Source: Selaginella moellendorffii
Taxonomy: Eukaryota > Streptophyta > Lycopodiopsida > Selaginellales > Selaginellaceae
Direction: 5' to 3'
Assembly (NCBI RefSeq): GCF_000143415.4
Contig: NW_003314272.1
Location: 406,184-470,183, forward strand
DNA length: 64,000 nt
Below the pieces are notes generated by a model. It did not search any database. It was not told the DNA's origin and was given only the letters and a program-made list of their open reading frames with translations. Made by a program: the position numbers and the translations under genes. Of the stretch, positions 12,516 to 23,755 are shown piece after piece. Position 1 is the first letter of the stretch; every line of letters starts with the position of its first letter.

Positions 12516-13130
12516 AGAATGGCCCTGCAGAAGTTGTAATGAGACATGGCATGGAAGGCACTATAGCAATCACTTTTTTCACCATTTGAATGAATAGGAA
12601 ATAAGAAACTGCCAAAATAAGATCATATCCTCCTCCTCCAGAAAGAATAATTACAAAATTTAAATACTCCATCACAATCTCTATAGTATGGGAGATGATG
12701 CCAAGGAAGAATTGTGGAGCTATGGCATGCTGTGCACTACTATAGAAGGAGCTTGTAATCTTTGGGAAAACAACACTATGATTTCTCCAAAGAGACATGA
12801 TGTCCTCAAGATTGGTGGCACTTGCCATACTAAGCACTATCTGGTGTACAATGTCCTCAGTTACTGAAAACCTGAATGTTGGTTGTCCGGATTGGCATGG
12901 TTGCCTTTAGAAGATTGTGACCTATGTAAAATGACTTTGGGAATTCAATACTTGCTGTTGTGTCCACCATATGCAAATGGTGCATAGGGTTGAGAGCTTT
13001 AGACACTTATGCATCTCTGCCCATCTAAATCCTTGCATCTGCAATTATGACTTGTGCTCAAAGACTAGATGCTTTCCTTCCATTGGATGTCTTAATAATT
13101 TAGTTGATTGTGTTGTTCAAGTGTTAGTTC
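12516..13130. other. Unassigned single-copy stretch
   Basis: About 600 bases that match no other part of the window. Both strands hold ORFs of about 100 codons (12508-12837 minus, 12971-13264 plus), but neither shows a motif, and the plus one runs into LTR-B interior. I see no gene or RNA here. Confidence 0.4.
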
Positions 13131-13515
13131 CATTCCATACTAGCTTGTTTACAAAAGTCTATCTAAACCTTACTGATGGGTTTGGTTTCTTTACTCAGGA
13201 GGGTTGGGGCCTTTGGCTTCTCTCTCTATGTCCCTACGAGCAGGGGTGTATCACACTTTTGTAAGTTGGGTGACACCCCAAGCAGCAAAGCTAGCTAACT
13301 CCATTGGTCATTTCTTTGTCGGTGACAACTGAAAGGTCTTTGAGCTAGTAACACATCTGCGTTAGACAAAGAGGCTACCTTATAACTCATTTAAGTTGGT
13401 GTATTTCTCACATAGTCTGATCACCGTGAACTTTTTCTAGAGTTGTTTCCTTGGCGGTGGTCTAGATTAAAGTATGCATCGATAAAGACATTGATCGTCC
13501 CTAAGGGGGGGAGAG
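13131..13515 (+). repeat. LTR-B element interior, 3' end
   Basis: 'ctatctaaaccttactgatggg' through the block before the LTR matches 2470-2824. The polypurine run 'aagggggggagag' just before the LTR at 13516 is a plausible polypurine tract. Confidence 0.7.
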
Positions 13516-14280
13516 TGTTGCAAATGTGACTTCGGGTATCAAAATTTACTTATCGGCCAGTCCTTTTGGATATTCTTTCCTTACTGCCATGATAGCAGGA
13601 GGTTGGTATTGCTGGTTCCCTTTATCATGCCCTCTTGTTCAAGTGTTAATAAATTGGGTTTAGCACTTGTACTTAGCTAAATAGACATAAGGTAGGAATT
13701 CCTATGTATTTCTAGCTGAGCATATTTAGTTTGGCTCTTAGTTCTTTTTTGCTCTGTCTTGCACTAGCTTGATAAGAACCCTCACGTATTGAGACTAATC
13801 CCTCAATATTGCTAGACGATAGCTTACCGTGTTTACCAAACACCCTCACTATCATGCCCTTTTTATTAGTCTTATTTCAGTCTTAAATACTATTTATAGA
13901 AAGTGTCTAGATTTGCTCATTTAGCATATTTACAGAATGTAGAGATGGTCCTAAACGCAATGGTGTTCGTCCCATGTCTAAATTTGCAATTTAGGGATAT
14001 TCCATATTTAGTAAGTTTCAAGCTTGTCCCAGAGATTAACTCTTGGTACTAAGGGAGGCTTGGGGTGAAAGCCCAAAGCATGTATTCCTCAACCTTAGGC
14101 CATCAATATACTGAAATAGCGTTAGACTCCATTTAGCTTCATTTTGCATACTGGTCCTGACATTGGGATGCTAGTTGCTCTAGGATAGATCCAAGTTACT
14201 CCGAGCTCTTGTCCCTTTGCTCTTTGTGCTATATGCTCAGGAGTCATTTTGTGCTCCAGTGCCATTGCTTGGGAGTTTGG
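13516..14280 (+). mobile_element. LTR-B, interrupted by a chromovirus
   Basis: Starts TGTTGCAAATGTGACTTCGG and follows the family to 'ttgggagtttgg', where the LTR of the minus-strand chromovirus begins at 14281. The remaining 3' part of this LTR-B is not seen on the other side of the chromovirus within the window. Confidence 0.8.
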
Positions 14281-14639
14281 TGCCAAGACCCCCAACAAGA
14301 TTAGGACTAGAAAATGCAGAAGACAAAGAGAAAAACTAGTGGAGACGAAGAAGAAGCCTTAGACTGGTGTTGATTCAAATTATGGAGAAATGGAACAAGG
14401 CTAACCTATATATACTATAGGTTGATGAAGCTCCACCACTCTTGGATCAAGGACGGCCTAAATAAAGCTGAAGTCGAGGAGGTGCCACATCATCATCATG
14501 AATGTGGTTTGAGAATCAAGAATCATACGGAAAATCAGAGAGTCAAGAATAGGGAAGTGTCTCGAGAGTCAGGAATGTGGTCTGCAAGTTAGGAATCTAG
14601 CGAAAGTCAGGAATTCCAAAAATTGGGGGATTCCTGACA
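14281..14639 (-). mobile_element. LTR-C, 3' LTR of a chromovirus
   Basis: On the minus strand it runs from TGTCAGGAATCC to a terminal TTGGCA, about 359 bases. It is preceded (plus 14640-14652) by the purine-rich GAGGATGGGGTGC, a good polypurine tract. It directly follows the chromodomain end of pol, as a 3' LTR should. No matching 5' LTR is visible near 27.7 kb, so the element is truncated. Confidence 0.7.
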
Positions 14640-16581
14640 GCACCCCATCCTCAAGAACGAGTGGAACGAGGATGTGAATGAGAATGAAGAGGAGGATAAG
14701 ATGGGTGTCAAGGGACGGGAGATGGAGAATGAAAAGAATGAGGACTGGGACGAGAAGGATAGCAGCGGTGGAAGTCCTGAACAAGGTTAGGAGAATGAAT
14801 CAGGTTGTCTGTAGATTCCCAAATGCGTTCCTCATGTCCATAACCCTTCCAATCTACTAGATAGTAGAGTTTAGACCGTGAGATCTTGGAATCAAGGATG
14901 TCTTGAACCTCATACTCAGACCCATCCTTGAGCTGCATTAGTGGAGGCGGAGGAATGACTCGATTTGGAATAGAAGTGGGAATATAAGGCTCAAGGAGAG
15001 AGGAGTAAAAAATGGGGTGAATTTGATATGAGGAGGGAAGTGTAAGGCGATAAGTGACAGGATTAATGATGGCAGTGATAGGGAAAAGACCGAGGCATTT
15101 GAAATCAAGTTTGGGACATAGCCTAGTGGTGGAGATATTTCGCCTAAGGAGCTAGACTTTATCTCTGATATTGGAAGGGGAACAATCCTAACGATAGACA
15201 TTGGCCAATGTTTTGTGAGATTCCTGAGCATGATGGAGGTGGAAGGAGATGGGGTTATGGATTTCCTGGAGCTTTGAGACAAATGCCTCAAAGCGGGGAT
15301 TTGAACGAGTGGATTCAGATGGAGAAGAAAGTGAGAGATTGAATTGGGGATTTTGGCCAGAGTTTGCAAAGAAGGGAGAAACTCAAAGGGAGGAGTGAAC
15401 AGAGTTGTTATAGGAGAACTTAACAAGGGGAAGGATATTGAACCAGTCATCCTGATGATAGTTGATGAAGCACCTCAGGAATTGTTCCATCGTCTAAATC
15501 GTTCGCTCAGACTGTCCATCAATTTGAGGATGATACGCCAAATAGAGGTTGGCCTTCACTCCAAGCAGCTGCAAGAACCGTTGCCAGAAATGAGAGATGA
15601 ACTAAGGTCCCTAATCCGAAACCACATCTGCAGGAATCCCATGAAGTTGGAAAATTTCCAGTTTTGCCATGTCCTCGCCTGAAAACTCCTTGGTATACGG
15701 TAGGAATTGCGCCATCTTTGTGAAGCAATCCACCATGACTAAAATGCTGTTGAAGCCTCTAGAACTTGGAAGATTACTCAAGAAATCCATGGAGATGGAT
15801 TCTCAAGGACCTGAAGGGGCTGGCAAGGAATGAAGCAAACCTGAAGGAAGGTGGCAAGGTACCTTATTCTGGGCGCAAGTGTCACAAGAGGTAACAAGAG
15901 CTTTGATGTAGTTGTCCATGTGAGGCCACCAAAACTCCCGTGCAACTAGCTCATAAGTTTTCACAATGCCGAAGTGATTAGCAGTCGGGCTATCGTGGCA
16001 TGCCATTAGGACCAACCTTCGAGCATCACCTTCAGGAACGTAAAGCTGCTCCCCATGGTACAACAAGCCATCTAAGAACTTGAACTCATCAAATTGTCAG
16101 CAGTCGGGAGTCACTAGGTGTCTAGCCTGAAGATGGGGAAAAATTTCACTGGCAAGGCCGTCAGATTGAAGATCGTTTCTGATCGCATCCATTAAGGAGG
16201 AGTCCTGAGGGGCCAGGGAATTTGCCATAACTTGAAGCCGATCAGGACCAAGGATAACCTAATCTTGTTGATCGAAGGCAAAATTACCAAGCCTAAGACT
16301 GAGATAAGAGTGCCTTGAAAGAGCATCAGGAAAGCCTTGAAGTTACTTGATAACAAAATCAAACCGACTTGGAATTGTGCCCACCTTGCCTGATGACAGC
16401 TCAAAACTCGGGAAGTGGCAAAGTACTTGAGATTTTTGTGATTCATCTAGACTGTTGTTTGATGGCTCACCCCCTCCAAGAAACGATGCCAGTCTCCAAA
16501 GGAATCCACAATGGCAAGGAGCTCCTTGTATTGGATTTCGTAATTGATCTCTGCAAAGTGGGAATTGTCATTATCCCACTT
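14640..16581 (-). pseudogene. Chromovirus pol, RNase H end to chromodomain
   Basis: This is the 3' half of a Ty3/gypsy polyprotein on the minus strand. In coding order it holds: the end of RNase H (16447-16581, 'AEINYEIQYKELLAIVDSF'); the H-H-C-C integrase zinc-binding domain (about 15803-16066, with 'CHDSPTANH' and 'CDTCAQNK'); a broken integrase core (about 15000-15800); and a C-terminal chromodomain (14708-14938, 'YYLVDWKGYGHEERIWE'). Frameshifts and stops separate the pieces, so it is inactive. The upstream half of the same polyprotein is at 26438-27599. The two halves are in frame across the element-A insertion once one copy of the 9-bp duplication is removed. Confidence 0.9.
16573..16581. 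repeat. Target-site duplication of element A, left copy
   Basis: ATCCCACTT, repeated exactly at 26438-26446. Nine bases is the usual duplication length of Mutator-like elements. Confidence 0.75.
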
Positions 16582-16981
16582 GTAAAATAAGGTTTCCAAA
16601 CCTTTATATAGTATATAAATATAACAAAATTCAACTGCATTGAGGCACATGCCATTTTATTTTAAACAAGGAAATGTCTACTCAATCACTTCTCCTCCCC
16701 CTGCCACTGCTTCACCTCTCTCTTCTCCTTGTCATCGTCGTCCAATTTCTTTCCATCCTTTTAATATTGGCTCAGTTGCTCCGAGTCTAGGTGGAGCCCA
16801 AGTCCCCATTCAATCTTTACTTTCCCATTATTAATAAAACAACTTCGTAGACTTCCAATAACATGCTGTAACACTTCTAGTATAATGCAAATCCTCTCAA
16901 AGAATTGTCTTTTAATATTAATACAATGGCATGGAACCCCATGCCATAATAAGTTACATTTTTAAATAAATACATGCCATC

Positions 16982-17844
16982 TCAGACTGTTATTTTTTGC
17001 CTCCAACGCCTATACAATAATCTTGGAATTTCATCACTCTCCACACTATCAGGATTTAAACCCAATAGTAATGCCATCTCTTCTCTAATACGTCCACGCT
17101 CATGTTCAGTGGTCGAAGAACCCATCCGGTTGAGCAGATTATGGAGATGCGGATAGTGCTTGGCTAGACAATATACATGCCATAAATGATGACTGGTGTC
17201 TGTCCGATCAAATGGCTTCTGATATACCGTTCCATCTGCCATTTGGTTGATTTCTGCAGCCACCTCCTGGACTGGCCGGTTCTCTATCACCATCGCTCCA
17301 AGCCGTTTTGCAAGGTCCCCCAGAACATACGGTTTCTTCTCCCTAGTTTCCATACTGCAAGAGATGGGGTGCACTGCATATGTGTGCGTGTTCGCTGCAG
17401 TTTTAATCGGCGAGTCATCGATGATGAGGATTTCACTTGAGCTAGCAGTCCGGTTCATCACTACAGCCTCTGGCTTGATGAAGATGGGCTTGCTACCCCT
17501 CACATGGACCATAGTCAAGCAATCCTCCTGCGTTAGGAGAAAGTCAAATGGTAATATTACTCGCGTTTGATCGTGCATCATTTGTAGCAACGTTAATGCA
17601 TTGTGGCGCATCATGGATGTCCAAACTCCCAATTGCAAATTGAACCCGGCCCTCTGTTTTAAGTGTCGCATGGTCATTATTAGATCCCGCAGTTTCTCCC
17701 GTGTGATTAATGTGAATCTGTCTCTTTTGACCAACTTGCGACCGCAGGCTTTGGAGGGTGCAATGACATTCGAGGACGAGCCACGCTCATGGGAGAAAAG
17801 GACACCGTTCAGATCAAAAACGATACAGTACCTTCGCCGTGACT
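16982..17844 (-). pseudogene. Last exon: FCP1/NIF-type HAD phosphatase-like domain
   Basis: About 287 residues, entered after the 47-base intron 17845-17891. HAD motif I is 'YCIVFDLNGVLFSHE': the nucleophile Asp is present, but the second Asp of DxDxT/V is Asn. Motif II is 'LGVWTSMMRHNA'. Motif III is a Lys in 'IKPEAVV'. Motif IV is 'ILIIDDSPIK' with the acidic pair. This order and spacing fit the RNA-polymerase CTD phosphatase-like (FCP1/SCP/NIF) group. Plant members with DxN at motif I exist, so activity may be altered rather than absent. The exon is open throughout, with no stop in this copy. The C-terminal 100 residues are helical and unassigned. Fusion to a ParB/methyltransferase-like protein is unusual. 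Confidence 0.75.
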
Positions 17845-17891
17845 CTGAAATAAAATGCGTCAGCATAAAAAATGGTACAAGTCAATTTTAC

Positions 17892-19754
17892 CATCTACAA
17901 TATTAGCGAATGGTGCTCTCGATGGTCGTTGAGAGGGTTTTGGTCGAGGAAACGTGAAGGGCGGAAATACTCTCCTCTGCAATGTGGGGTCAATCGCATC
18001 CGATGGCGTGTGGGCACATGCCATTTCAGCTGTAGACTCTGGTACAACTGGCTCAGCAGTGGCATGGGGTGGTTTTGATGGCGTGTGATCACACGCCATT
18101 TCAGCTGGTGCCTCCGTTGGCAAAGTGGACATGACCGAACAGGCAACAGGGGCGGTGTAGGGAGGTTCCAACGGCGCGTAGTCAGACGATTGGGCACACG
18201 TTGAGTCCGTTGGAAATGAGGATACGACCGGCTCGGCGGCTGGGGCGGCCTCATGTGGGTCCAATGGCGCCTGGTCACCGTCAGTTGGATACGTGGACAA
18301 GATTGACTTAGTGGTATGGGCAGCATCAAGTGGAGCGTGGTCAGCTTGCTTGGCGTTGATATGGATAGTAGCCTCCACCAGCTCTGATGACTCTTGCAGC
18401 CAAGTAGAGTCCACTGGCGGATCCATATGCATGTCCAAATATCTCCCTTCGATTGAGATGGTATCCTCCCGTGCTACTAAAAACAAACTCATTAGCACAT
18501 TGAATCGACTATACTGTATTTACCATCAACTGCTATTGAGGAACTAGGACCGATATCACTTGGGCGCACTGCTGATTCTGAAGGATTGGACATACGTTTC
18601 GACCCTTGCTTGGCACTATCCTTCCTCGACACTAAAGGCTAGAATTTGTAAATTCAACTGAATAATCTCTACTTACCATTTGCTCTGCGACCTACATGGA
18701 CAATGTTAGAAATGGTAAAAGGTTAGGAATGGATGTACTATTATTTACCTGATGGTTTGTCTTGTATGACCTTCCTCCGCTGCTCTTTGGCCACCTCAGG
18801 CTGGCCATCGTCGTCATCATCGTCGTCGTCGTTATTGTGATCGTCACCATTGTGAGGACCATCCAAGTCCTCTTCGTCCTCCTCTTCTTCGTCCTCCTCT
18901 TCTTTGTCCTCCTCTTCGTCCTTCTGCTCTTCCTGCTCATTACTTTCTCTGGCTCCTCATCCCCCTTCTGCATTTCTTCCATAGGCTGCTCAGGCTGGAT
19001 GGCTTGTTCTTCCAGGACCATCTTGGGAAAATCATCTGGCCGAGTCTCCATCTCAAAATACAAGACATCCATAGCCTGTTTTAGTGCGTGACCTAGGACC
19101 GTATCCTCACCCGACTGTCTTAACATGGTTTCTACACGTTCTTGCACCCTTCGAAGACGACGAGATGAGAAAAACGTGGCCCTGACTTGAAAAGCTTCCC
19201 TCATCCATTGTACCTCTCCATTGAGATTGGGGAAGGGGAGTCCGCCATAGGAATCTGAGTCATGAGGTGGTGACTGCTTGCTTTCACTCAGCCCTTGATC
19301 TGCAATGAATGGCATGAGCACACACGCCATAACCGCGAGGCATTACCTATCATCTTTTCGTTGCCCTTCTTCCTTTTCGAATCAAACGCCTCTGATCTCG
19401 ACGACTGTCCAACGTGCTTTCACTTTTTATGACCACTGTCAGTTTGAGCTTGGCTGGTGCTTGCCTGTTTTGCCTTTGAAGAAGTTTCTTCTGCAAGGAA
19501 TGGCATGAGACCACACGCCATTGCAAATATAATTTGTACCTCCTTTTTTCCTATTGCTTGTCTGTTTGTCCTTCTTCGATGCGCCACCAGTGCGCTTTTC
19601 AGTCCTCGTGTCTGAATATTCACAACGATCTATAATCAAAATGGCGTGAGGCCTCATGTGACCTTACCTTGTGCAAGTTGTGAGCTCGGCCCAACATGGG
19701 TATCTTCAACAGTAGCTGTTAACGCCGTTTCAGCATCTGGGGGTGGCCACGCTC
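17892..19754 (-). pseudogene. Middle exons: charged, repeat-containing linker
   Basis: Eight short exons between the methyltransferase-like and HAD-like domains, including a 15-base microexon at 18677-18691. They encode Ser/Lys-rich low-complexity sequence ('SKKDKQTSNRKKG' near 19570) and a helical block near 19100-19290 ('RRLRRVQERVETMLRQSG'). An acidic Glu/Asp tract follows near 18760-18940, seen in a frame one base off. There are also Pro-rich imperfect repeats at 17960-18400 of the type 'DYAPLEPP' and 'DHTPSKPP'. Two of these repeats contain the element's palindrome translated as 'AEMACDHTP' and 'AEMACAHTP'. TGA at 19420-19422 interrupts the frame. No catalytic motif is visible. It is probably a flexible, nuclear-type linker. 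Confidence 0.6.
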
Positions 19755-19804
19755 CTGCATACAGAGCTTGTGAGATAACATTTAAACTTAAAGTGTGTAC
19801 TCAC

Positions 19805-20438
19805 CAGGTTCACAGAGAAGATACTGTTTTTCTTTGGCAACTGTAATTATATGCTCCATTGAAGTCACCTCTTCAATGGAGTTTGTCACCGCAACACACG
19901 GGACACCCTTGAGTAGTGCGGCTCGAAAGAATAGTCTGCCGCAGTTGTACTCGACAACGCATTTGCCCTTGGAGTCGGAAGCAGGTGACCCACCCGCTAT
20001 TGCGTTGAAGACCCAGCTGAGCATTTCCCATGCTGCACCTGGAGCTTTCTTTGGATTCGAAAGCTCCATAGCCGTCTTCAGTTCCTCAGGCACGGGTAAA
20101 TTGACCTCCCTCAGATCAATTCGATTGGCCTTGTCGAATGAAGCTGGGAAGTCACTCCAGTCCCACTCTGCTGCAGGACCAATAACAAGGGCGAGTGTGA
20201 AGATGCGGACATTCGTCGGTATCTTCTTCTTAGCCATTATCCCATGGATCTCCCGCATCTCTTTGCCTTTCAACCGAGCCTTCACCTCGTTCAAGACCTT
20301 CCAGAACTTGTGATAGGATTCGGAGTCGTAGATCATATAGTGGACTGAAGATTCCACCTCCGCAAGTCCCACCATTAAGTCAATGATGGAGCTGACTTCG
20401 TCTGCATGAGTGATCTCCTCGTTTGTGAAGTCCATCAC
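19805..20438 (-). pseudogene. Methyltransferase-like domain, motif I half
   Basis: Follows the ParB-like part after a one-base frame change at the overlapping TGATG (20434-20438). The order fits circularly permuted (beta-type) N4/N6 DNA methyltransferases, in which the motif IV half precedes the SAM-binding half. The junction reads 'IFV' then 'VMDFTNEE', where DPPY would be expected. About 130 residues later comes 'GKCVVEYNCGRLFFRAALLKG' with 'CVAVTNS', where 'DPFxGSGTT' and the acidic SAM-ribose residue would be expected. The key catalytic residues are therefore replaced in both motifs. The assignment rests on fold order and on analogy with 38128-38963, not on intact motifs. It ends at a GTGAGT donor after 'CEPG' (19805). 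Confidence 0.5.
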
Positions 20439-22360
20439 ACAAAGATGTTCTTGACCTGCTCATCTCCGTGGGAAACGATGCTCCTCCACCTTTGATCCTC
20501 ATCCGAATTCAAGTATACCCGGTAAGGTTCTCGATAGGCCTCTGCTGCGGGGTCGAGCTGTTTCTGAAGCCGGCAGTCGACATCAATCTTAATGAAATTT
20601 GGATACTGATCCAACTTCTCAGCTTTACTTTTTGTGGCATCCCGCAGCAGATCGATGAACTTGGGGGCCCCCTTCACGTACTCGTCGATGTCTTCATTTG
20701 ACAACTCCAGCGCTTCCATCATCTCTTGCGTGGTGTCGATGCTCACCCTCTCCACGGCCACTTGCTCGAAGATCCAATCCTTCAATAGCGCACGAGCTCT
20801 CAGAGTCGTGCACAAGTCCTCGTATGTCACAATATGGCCGAGAGTCATTTTGGTCTTGTTGAAGATTACCTCACCACGTAGAAGAGCATTAGCCACTGTC
20901 AGAAGGTCGTCGTCGTCTAGAGACCGCGAGAAACGCAAGGCGTTGAGCTTCAAATCATTGGGCTTCCGGCCATCCTCCACACCCATTGAGTTTGGCAACT
21001 CCCCGTCATGGTACCTCCTCAGCACATCTACCCATTTGGCAAAAACAACTTTTGTCGCGAGTAGAATGTTATGGATGCTGAGTGTGTCATTGACCCCCAG
21101 TGTTTTCGAGAGAAGACTCGAGAATTCCTGCAATGGAAATGGCGTGAGGCCACATGCTATGCCACATGCAACGAGGCTTACCTGCCAGGCGCTAGTTGCT
21201 AGTGCACGTCCTTGTCCTGGTTTTTGTGGCTTCTTTAGTTGAACCCAGAGCTTCCGTGTTCGTGCCAATGTCTCGTGCAGACCCGATTTGTAGCACGTTT
21301 CTTGCTTGACATTCTGCGCGTGGGAGATGTATATGATAGATCGGAGGGGCGAGTTGCCTTTTATCAGGCGGACAACTCTTGTCTTGAAGACTTTCTTCAC
21401 CTCCTCGCCCACCATAATATCCACAACTATCTCTTGCATCGCCAAGCTAGAATGCTGCCCGGAGACGGCATAGAACCGGATGTTCTGATCGTCCAACACC
21501 TTCCTATTGATCAAGTCTGGAAACCTCGTCTCGCCCTTCATTGTTCGGTAGTAGGGGATCACGTCTGCAATGTCAGGTGTTACTGGACTTGCCAGCATCT
21601 TCTGCTTCAGTTTCTCCACCCACTCATCAGATACTAGCCTGTGGTTGTATTTGCTTTGGATGTCGATACGGCTCATGTCGATTGTATATACTTTGTTGGA
21701 ATAGTAACAAGTACTATTATCTGCGACGATTTTTGCTGCCTCTTCTTGTTCTTTCTGCTCTTTGCGGCTCTTCTTTTTGGTGGGTGTAGTGTTCGAACCC
21801 GAGGCAATGGCATCACTGAGTAGCTTCTTTTTTGGAGCAGGAGAGTCGGACGTCGGCTTGAGCTTGACCACCCTTTTCTGCTTTGAGGTAGTTTCCAGAT
21901 CGACCCCCTTCCCCTTTGCTTCGCGAACTGGAGTCACTCTCAACGGCTCAATGTTGGAATATAGTTTTTGAACATCGCCGTAGGTGAGGTCCGTGGATTC
22001 CATGTGATCTTCATAGACCCGCAGCGTCTTTGAAATTGTGGGCCTCCTGGACAACCTCTCCCTAGCTCCCTCTAGGAATTCCTCATAGCCGCTGCCCCCC
22101 TCCGGGAAGCCGCTAGGATGTGCAAGGTGGATCTTGAAGGCAGACGCTGTCTCTACCACAAGTGCCAGTCCATATTCTTGCATGGAACTGCATGGAGTGT
22201 CTGTCACTTGGATGAGGATCCCCATGCATTCTTTTCTCCCACCATCTGTGTTGTACAGCCTCAGATCCTCGCCTTCCATCCCGAAAGTCCAACTGGTGAG
22301 CTCCTCCCCCTTCTCTGCATCCACATTGACAGTGGCTGGAAGAAGAACGCAATTCCTCGC
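20435..22360 (-). pseudogene. ParB-like domain exons
   Basis: Two exons (22360-21182 and 21127-20435) separated by a 54-base intron that is in frame and so reads through in silico. The N-terminal third is a globular region of unknown type. A basic, nuclear-localisation-like stretch follows ('KQKRVVKLKP', 'PTKKKSRKEQK', near 21.75-21.9 kb). Next is a ParB/Srx-like core: 'IDIQSKYNHRLVSDEWVEKL' near 21.6 kb, then 'IRFYAVSGQHSSLAMQEIV' near 21.45 kb. The Gly-Gln-His-Ser followed by Ala resembles the ParB box II G-x-H-R/S...A nucleotide-binding loop. A C-terminal helical part follows. ParB folds in bacteria bind CTP and clamp DNA, or act as nucleases. Their role in a plant mobile element is unknown. 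Confidence 0.6.
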
Positions 22361-22441
22361 CTGTTCAGAAATGCACAACAATTAGAGCTGACAGATGAAA
22401 AGCTAGTAGCTGGAAATAACGTGAGGCCACACGCCATTCAC

Positions 22442-22599
22442 CACTGCATCAGATGTCTTGAGGCTGCATCCTAAGATGGCGTGATGCTTCACGCCATCTG
22501 TAACCGGACTGCACTCGAGAGCCCAATCGGTGCATGCCAATGTTGCTACTGAATGGCATGTGGCCTCATGCCATTTTCTACTTGGCCTAAAAGACTTAC
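22442..22599 (-). pseudogene. Two N-terminal mini-exons with palindrome introns
   Basis: Exons 22505-22548 (44 bases) and 22442-22470 (29 bases) join in phase with the upstream exon ending at 22600 and the main exon at 22360. They give 'MHRLGSRVQSGCSLKTSDA' at their core. Each of the three introns around them (22549-22599, 22471-22504, 22361-22441) contains exactly one copy of the 22-nt palindrome. The ORF that reads straight through them (22403-22996) translates the palindromes and is not the real product. Confidence 0.55.
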
Positions 22600-23730
22600 C
22601 ATTTGAAGCCGAATGGAGGCGTGACAACCGGACTCGCTGGCGAATGTGCACTGTGTGTGCAGCGGATCGTAGCAGCAAGGCTACTCTGCCACTTACAGTT
22701 GGAGAGTGGCGCTGAAATCTCCCGGGACGCCAAGTGGGCTGCGTGTGGGTGGCGGAGTGGGCGGCGGAGTTGGCGGCGAAGTTACAAACTGGGTGTGTCT
22801 TGAAGTGGACGCCGATGCACACGAGCGCGATGCGAGCGCGAGTGTGATGCAAGCGCAAGTGGACGCCGCTGCACACGAGAAACCTGTAGAGTAGTGGGAG
22901 CGCGAGTGGGAGCACGATGCGAGCGCGAGTACGAAGCAAAATCCAAAACCTAACCTCACATGCGCGAAATGTCACGACGGTTGGTAATCCCGCCACGTCA
23001 TCATTCCTCGGACTTGGGCGCCACCATTAATTTCTGGATCGGCGCGCGCATGCGTGAAATCCAAAAGAAATCCACAACGTCATCATTCCTCGGACTGCAT
23101 GCACGCGAAATCCAAAAGAAAGATCATGATTGGGATATCATTTAATACCCTCGCTATATTTATACCATGCATGATTGGATATTCCAAAGCATCTTATATT
23201 TCCAAAAATGCCAGATGTTCAGCTAAATAAATTGTCAGAGGATTTGATGTGACGTTCAAGCGTGTGGGCTCATGCAATTTTGATCCCAAAAAATGCACCA
23301 AAAAATGCTTGGCGTCATCTGGCGTTATCTCTTGAATGGCATGGGGTCGCATGCCATTTTCAGGAGCACATAGGAGTATATTCCTAGAATATTCTGACAC
23401 GCGCGAGATTGTTTTGAGTTTCCTGGAGATCCAACCGTTAGATCGCAACTAGATTTTATAGAATGGTATACAATGTCCTTCTTGATGACCCTGCAAAGAA
23501 GCATCTCGATCGAACACCACATGAGACCACACGAGCCTTACAATGATCAGATGCGAGATCACAAGAAACCAACTTCACTAACTCTGGTTTCACCAAGATC
23601 TACGTAAGGAGTTATGAAATGAAAGGACCCTCTCTATTGAAATGTGTTTATGGTCCTAGGGGCATTGTGACATATCAAAGGATTTTGCATCAAGTTCTGT
23701 ATTTGCATGTTTATCAAGCTACTGAATTGC

Positions 23731-23755
23731 TAAACCCTAAACCCTAACCCTAAAC
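23731..23755 (-). repeat. Interstitial plant-type telomere repeat
   Basis: About 3.5 units of CCCTAAA ('taaaccctaaaccctaaccc' and onward), the Arabidopsis-type telomere repeat. It is far too short for a functional telomere. It could be a telo-box promoter cluster or a scar of telomerase-mediated repair inside element A. Confidence 0.85.

Larger units (their letters stand above)
16982..22730 (-). pseudogene. ParB-like / methyltransferase-like / HAD-like fusion gene
   Basis: A spliced minus-strand gene with at least 13 exons. Coding order: short N-terminal exons (from about 22730, start not found); ParB-like domain; methyltransferase-like domain; Lys/Asp/Glu-rich linker; HAD phosphatase-like domain ending at the stop at 16982. 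Introns inferred from GT-AG sites and frame are 22549-22599, 22471-22504, 22361-22441, 21128-21181, 19755-19804, 19630-19667, 19491-19539, 19300-19346, 18692-18748, 18639-18676, 18477-18523 and 17845-17891. All are 34-81 bases long. Defects in this copy are a one-base frame change at 20435-20438 and a TGA at 19420-19422. The acidic tract near 18.8-18.95 kb is also out of frame with its neighbours. The joint architecture is inferred from splice phase, without transcripts. The function is unknown; each domain is described separately. Confidence 0.7.

Noticed and set aside
12508-13264. ORFs of 109 (minus) and 97 (plus) codons
   Set aside because: No motif, and the plus ORF runs into LTR-B interior. 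Composition is like the surrounding non-coding sequence.
19788-20313. Plus-strand ORF of 172 codons (and 20634-21242, 202 codons)
   Set aside because: Antisense to the methyltransferase-like and ParB-like exons, without motifs. The minus-strand frames have recognisable domains and splice sites.
22403-22996. 197-codon minus ORF
   Set aside because: It reads through three palindrome-bearing introns and part of the 5' region. Splice phase supports a different frame for the exons within it.
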